Assembly (NCBI GenBank): GCA_044228245.1
Contig: JBGAVG010000008.1
Span: 1 to 64,000, forward strand
Source of the DNA: Methylotenera_A sp044228245
GTDB taxonomy: Bacteria > Pseudomonadota > Gammaproteobacteria > Burkholderiales > Methylophilaceae
DNA: 64,000 bases
Direction of reading: 5' to 3'
Part shown: positions 60,401 to 64,000 of the stretch, piece after piece
Position numbering within the stretch: position 1 is the first letter of the stretch
Layout of the letters: each line of letters begins with the position of its first letter
Position numbers and translations under genes: made by a program
Notes under the pieces: model-generated
Told to the model about the DNA's origin: nothing
Databases searched by the model: none
Seen by the model: only the letters and a program-made list of their open reading frames with translations

Positions 60401-62044
60401 ATGCAAAAGTTTGAAGAATTTTCTGATTGGGTTTGGAATATTCCTGAATATTTCAATATCGGCGTAGCCTGCACCGATAGGCATCTCGGCACGCCGCAAG
60501 CCGACAATATCGCCATGATTGTGGAAGATGATGCGCTTGGAACGGCGCAAATCATCTTTGCTGAGTTGGCGCGTAAAACCGACCAGTTTGCACAGGTGCT
60601 GCGAAACTTAAACGTTAAAGTGGGCGACCGTGTGCTGATTCGCCTGCCGAACAGCCTGGATTACCCGATCGCATTTCTGGGGGCGATGAAGATGGGTGCG
60701 ATTTCTGTGCCGACATCAACGCTACTCACGGCTGAAGAAGTGGCTTATCTGGCCAAAGACTCAGGCGCAACGGTGCTGGTGACGGATGCGACAGCCTGGA
60801 AAAATATGGAAGAGCAATTGGTGCAAGGGTTAAGGGATACGCCCAATCTATCGCACATCCTGCTCTCGCAAGTCACCCATACGGAGCCGCATGGCTGCCT
60901 AAATGTACTGGGTTTGGAAAACAGTCTGAGCGTTATCCTCAAGTGCGATGAAGCACATAAAAGCAAAGCCGATGATCCTGCTTATCTGGTGTATACCTCA
61001 GGCACTACAGGTTACCCGAAAGGTGTTTTGCATGCGCATCGCGCCCTGCTTGGCCGCCAGCCTGCCGCACAATACTGGTTTAATTACAGCGACGGTGCAC
61101 AAGATCGCATCATGCACTCGGGTAAATTTAACTGGACCTATGTGCTGGGTTCTGGCCTGATGGATCCGCTGTATTTAGGTAAAACCGTCATCGTGCACGA
61201 AGGTAAAAATGATGCGCAGAAATGGCTGGATTTGATACAAAAACATCAGGCCACTATTTTTATTGGCGTGCCGACGATTTACCGCCAGATCTTGCAAAAA
61301 ACAACGGCCACAAAAGAAGAATTGCCCAGCCTGCGTCATTACATGAGCGCGGGTGAGCATCTGTCTGACGAAGTGTTAAGCCAATGGCGCGAACGTTTCG
61401 GTCTGGATATTTATGAAGCCGTGGGCATGAGCGAGTTCTCTTACTATTTGTCCCAGAGTAAATTCCGCCCAATCCGTCCAGGCTCTGCCGGCTTTCCGCA
61501 GCCGGGGCATAACATCAAATTGCTCAATCCTGATACTTTAGAAGAAGTTGAGACAGGAGAGGAGGGCATGATTTGCGTGCCAGAAAATGACCCGGGCCTG
61601 TTTTTACGTTATTGGAACTTGGACGAAGAAACTGTAAAATACAAGCACAATGGCTACTTTTTCACCGGAGATTACGCAAAATATGATACGGATGGCTATA
61701 TCTGGTTTTTAGGCCGCAAAGACGACATTATCAAAAGTTTTGGTTATCGTGTTTCGCCTTATGAGATCGAGCGTGTGTACAAAAACCACCCGGATGTGGC
61801 CGATTGCGCGGCAATTGGCGAAGAGTTAGAAAAAGACAAAGTGCTGGTCGTATGCTATGTGATACTAAAACCTGATTCAATCACTACCCCTGACGACTTG
61901 GCCAGTTTTGGCAAACAGCATCTGGCGGCCTACAAAGCGCCAAAAACTGTTTATCTTGCACATGATTTCCCACGCACTAAGAATGGTAAAATCTTGCGTA
62001 AAGATATCACACCCAGCATTGCGATAGCCAAAAGTTCGAGATGA
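60401..62044 (+). CDS. AMP-forming acyl-CoA synthetase
   Basis: A 547-residue ANL-family ligase. Adenylation core: VYTSGTTGYPKGVLHAHR (P-loop), YEAVGMSEFS, FTGDYAKYDTDGYIWFLGRKDDIIKSFGYRVSPYEIE (A8 loop) and the C-terminal Lys in TKNGKILRKDI. It has the layout of medium-chain or benzoate-CoA-type ligases; propionyl-CoA synthetase PrpE is about 630 residues and differs at the N-terminus. Candidate acids are propionate, mesaconate or citramalate, given the neighbours. It is followed by fumarase with a 4-base overlap, so the two are coupled. Confidence 0.82.
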   Translation: MQKFEEFSDWVWNIPEYFNIGVACTDRHLGTPQADNIAMIVEDDALGTAQIIFAELARKTDQFAQVLRNLNVKVGDRVLIRLPNSLDYPIAFLGAMKMGAISVPTSTLLTAEEVAYLAKDSGATVLVTDATAWKNMEEQLVQGLRDTPNLSHILLSQVTHTEPHGCLNVLGLENSLSVILKCDEAHKSKADDPAYLVYTSGTTGYPKGVLHAHRALLGRQPAAQYWFNYSDGAQDRIMHSGKFNWTYVLGSGLMDPLYLGKTVIVHEGKNDAQKWLDLIQKHQATIFIGVPTIYRQILQKTTATKEELPSLRHYMSAGEHLSDEVLSQWRERFGLDIYEAVGMSEFSYYLSQSKFRPIRPGSAGFPQPGHNIKLLNPDTLEEVETGEEGMICVPENDPGLFLRYWNLDEETVKYKHNGYFFTGDYAKYDTDGYIWFLGRKDDIIKSFGYRVSPYEIERVYKNHPDVADCAAIGEELEKDKVLVVCYVILKPDSITTPDDLASFGKQHLAAYKAPKTVYLAHDFPRTKNGKILRKDITPSIAIAKSSR

Positions 62045-63570
62045 ACATAATCAAACAAGAAGACTTTATTCAAAGCATCGCCGATGCTTTGCAATATATT
62101 TCGTACTATCACCCTGCAGATTATATTCAAGCCTTGGGTGAGGCATATAAAGTTGAGCAATCGCCAGCGGCAAAAGATGCCATCGCGCAGATTCTTACCA
62201 ATTCGCGCATGTGTGCTGAGGGAAAACGCCCGATCTGTCAGGATACCGGCATTGTGGTGGCGTTTGTGAAAGTGGGCATGAATGCATGCTTTGAGGGCAA
62301 TTTGTCACTGGAAGAAATGGTGAATGAGGGCGTGCGCCGCGCATATTTGCTGCCGGAGAATACGCTTAGAGCCTCGATCGTGAACGACCCTGCAGGTGCG
62401 CGCAAAAATACCAAAGACAATACGCCGGCGGTGACGCATGTAGAACTGGTGCAAGGCGACAAGGTGGAGGTGAGCATTGCGGCAAAAGGCGGTGGTAGCG
62501 AGAATAAAGCCAAGTTCGTGATGCTTAATCCGAATGATTCTATCGTGGACTGGGTGCTGGAAACCGTGCCGACCATGGGCGCGGGCTGGTGTCCGCCCGG
62601 CATGCTGGGCATTGGCATCGGCGGTAGCGCCGAAAAGGCCATGATTCTGGCCAAAGAATCTCTGATGCAGCCGATTGATATGCACGAGCTGAAAGCAAGG
62701 GGCGCACAAAACAAACTGGAAGAATTACGCTTGGAAATCTATGGAAAAGTGAACAGCCTGGGCATCGGTGCGCAAGGTTTGGGAGGCTTGACAACCGTAT
62801 TGGATGTGAAAATTCTGGATTACCCGACACATGCAGCCAGCTTGCCAGTGGCGATTATTCCTAATTGCGCGGCCACACGCCATATTCACTTTACCTTGGA
62901 CGGCTCAAGTGCTGCAGAGTTCACGCCGCCTGACATCAGCACCTACCCGGACGTACATTGGGCACCGAGCCCGCAAGCCAGGCGCGTGAACTTAGACACG
63001 CTCACTAAAGCAGATATCGCTCATTGGCGGGCGGGTGAAACGCTTTTATTAAGCGGGAAATTGCTGACAGGGCGCGATGCTGCGCATAAAAGAATATCCG
63101 CCATGTTGGCTAAAGGCGAGCAACTGCCTGTGGATTTTACCAACCGGTTTATTTACTACGTCGGCCCGGTGGATGCGGTGCGGGATGAAACAGTTGGCCC
63201 GGCAGGCCCAACCACGGCAACCAGGATGGACAGTTATACTGAGATGATGCTAGGGCAACTCAACTTGTTGGGCAGTATCGGCAAGGCTGAGCGTGGTGAC
63301 GAGGCTTTAGCAGTAATCGCTAAATGCAAATCAGTGTACTTAATGGCCGTTGGCGGTGCGGCGTATCTGGTGAGTAAAGCCATTAAAAAATCGCGCGTGG
63401 TAGCTTTTGCAGATTTAGGCATGGAAGCGATTTACGAATTTGAAGTGGTGGATATGCCGGTGACGGTGGCTGTGAGTGCGACGGGTGAATCGGTGCACAA
63501 AACCGGGCCTGCGGAATGGAAAGATAAGATTGCCAAACATCAAATGATTGAAATTCACAGCGTGGATTAG
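62041..63570 (+). CDS. fumA: Class I fumarate hydratase (possible mesaconase)
   Basis: A 509-residue iron-sulfur fumarase. The [4Fe-4S] Cys are C66 (RPICQDTG), C184 (GWCPPGMLGIGIGG) and C276 (PNCAATRHIHF). The N-terminal catalytic part is fused to the C-terminal swivelling domain (from about 330), as in FumA/FumB. Class I fumarases of Burkholderia and E. coli also hydrate mesaconate to citramalate, so both reactions are possible. Its ATG overlaps the ligase stop (ATGA). It completes succinate to malate with SdhCDAB. The cluster is oxygen sensitive. Confidence 0.93.
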   Translation: MNIIKQEDFIQSIADALQYISYYHPADYIQALGEAYKVEQSPAAKDAIAQILTNSRMCAEGKRPICQDTGIVVAFVKVGMNACFEGNLSLEEMVNEGVRRAYLLPENTLRASIVNDPAGARKNTKDNTPAVTHVELVQGDKVEVSIAAKGGGSENKAKFVMLNPNDSIVDWVLETVPTMGAGWCPPGMLGIGIGGSAEKAMILAKESLMQPIDMHELKARGAQNKLEELRLEIYGKVNSLGIGAQGLGGLTTVLDVKILDYPTHAASLPVAIIPNCAATRHIHFTLDGSSAAEFTPPDISTYPDVHWAPSPQARRVNLDTLTKADIAHWRAGETLLLSGKLLTGRDAAHKRISAMLAKGEQLPVDFTNRFIYYVGPVDAVRDETVGPAGPTTATRMDSYTEMMLGQLNLLGSIGKAERGDEALAVIAKCKSVYLMAVGGAAYLVSKAIKKSRVVAFADLGMEAIYEFEVVDMPVTVAVSATGESVHKTGPAEWKDKIAKHQMIEIHSVD

Positions 63571-63608
63571 GTTGCACTTCCTTTTCAAATTTCAGTCATA
63601 ATTACTGG

Positions 63609-63920
63609 ATGATAAATGTGAGAAATATTGCTTTGATTTGCTTGGCATTAACGGCCTCAGCCGTACATGCTGAAGACCTATTGGGGTATTTGACTGATAG
63701 CGCTGGAAGGTATATTGGACCTAGCGTTGAGGACAATGTCGCGGCGATGGACACCGACAAAAATGGTTTTGCAGATGTGCATGAAGTGCGCGCATTTTTG
63801 GCCTTAACGCACGGCAAAGATTATGAAAAAGCCTTGTTGGATCGGTGGGAAGTTCACTCGCTAGGCGGTGGCTGCCCTGTTCCGTTTGCAAAAGAGTTTT
63901 ATTCGAATAGTAAGAACTAG
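63609..63920 (+). CDS. Exported EF-hand-like protein
   Basis: A 103-residue protein with a signal peptide (MINVRNIALICLALTASAVH, cut after HA). Residues 48-59 (DTDKNGFADVHE) form a canonical 12-residue EF-hand loop with Asp, Asp, Asn, Asp and Glu ligands, so it may bind Ca2+. A C-terminal Cys (GGGCPVPF) is alone. No family identified. It is 38 bases after fumarase; whether it is co-transcribed is unclear. It stops 80 bases before the window end, and those last bases show no gene. Confidence 0.72.
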   Translation: MINVRNIALICLALTASAVHAEDLLGYLTDSAGRYIGPSVEDNVAAMDTDKNGFADVHEVRAFLALTHGKDYEKALLDRWEVHSLGGGCPVPFAKEFYSNSKN

Positions 63921-64000
63921 TCAAATTTTTGCGTTTTACAAATGTGAAACGATTGTGGATTTAGGCTGGTTTATAATAGTAGTTAATTGTTAATAGAGCC

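Noticed and set aside
1..64000. CRISPR array, prophage or conjugative element
   Set aside because: No regularly spaced direct repeats, no integrase, no terminase or mobilisation gene was found.

Overview
The window reads as a chromosomal stretch of a betaproteobacterium, most plausibly a methylotroph of the Methylophilaceae (Methylotenera-like). This is inferred from the betaproteobacterial pyruvate dehydrogenase layout (a lipoyl domain on both E2 and E3), rpfE-recJ, surE-pcm-nlpD, birA/coaX/SPOR, moderate GC, and a complete prpBCD methylcitrate cluster of the kind described in Methylotenera. No species can be fixed without a database search.

Layout. 1-113: 3' end of a 5S rRNA gene and its terminator. 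200-8916: a secreted protein built of perfect nonapeptide repeats, a Y-family DNA polymerase, a glycine-zipper protein, msrA, corA, a MacAB-like ABC exporter operon and a small unknown gene. 8924-12759: cysK and a striking gene in which a complete glutaminyl-tRNA synthetase runs without a stop into a DUF262 (GmrS/ParB-like) domain; the foreign-looking AT-rich tract begins inside the last ~95 synthetase codons. 12840-23435: birA, a TonB-dependent copper receptor inserted between birA and coaX, a SPOR protein and the aceE-aceF-lpd operon. 23633-30390: an M17 aminopeptidase, a Crp-like regulator, a sulfide/persulfide locus (TauE, DUF442, BigR/SqrR-like repressor, persulfide dioxygenase) with a shared palindrome, a YHS-pentapeptide protein and a second glycine-zipper protein. 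30496-41367: rpfE-recJ, a Bax-inhibitor-like membrane protein, tadA, pirin, YceI, nitroreductase, aldehyde dehydrogenase, a TolB/TPR protein and a thioredoxin. 41394-46908: purB-wrbA-hugZ-DUF2069-surE-pcm-nlpD, tightly packed.

46993-63570 is the metabolic core. Leftward genes encode a CitE-like lyase, mesaconyl-CoA hydratase, a second lyase and PrpB, PrpC and PrpD. Divergent from them run a GntR/UTRA regulator, malic enzyme, sdhCDABE, a third CitE-like lyase, an AMP-forming acyl-CoA ligase and class I fumarase. Together they can take propionyl-CoA plus oxaloacetate to pyruvate and succinate, then succinate to fumarate, malate and pyruvate. The hydratase and lyases could also link the cycle to mesaconyl-CoA, methylmalyl-CoA, glyoxylate or citramalyl-CoA. 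Aconitase (AcnB or AcnD/PrpF) and citrate synthase GltA are not in the window. A TCTTAT-based palindrome sits between the two arms and is the obvious candidate operator.

The best candidates for undescribed biology are the GlnRS-DUF262 fusion, the nonapeptide-repeat exported protein, and the three-lyase methylcitrate/mesaconyl-CoA gene cluster. No CRISPR array, tRNA gene, transposase or intact prophage was seen.
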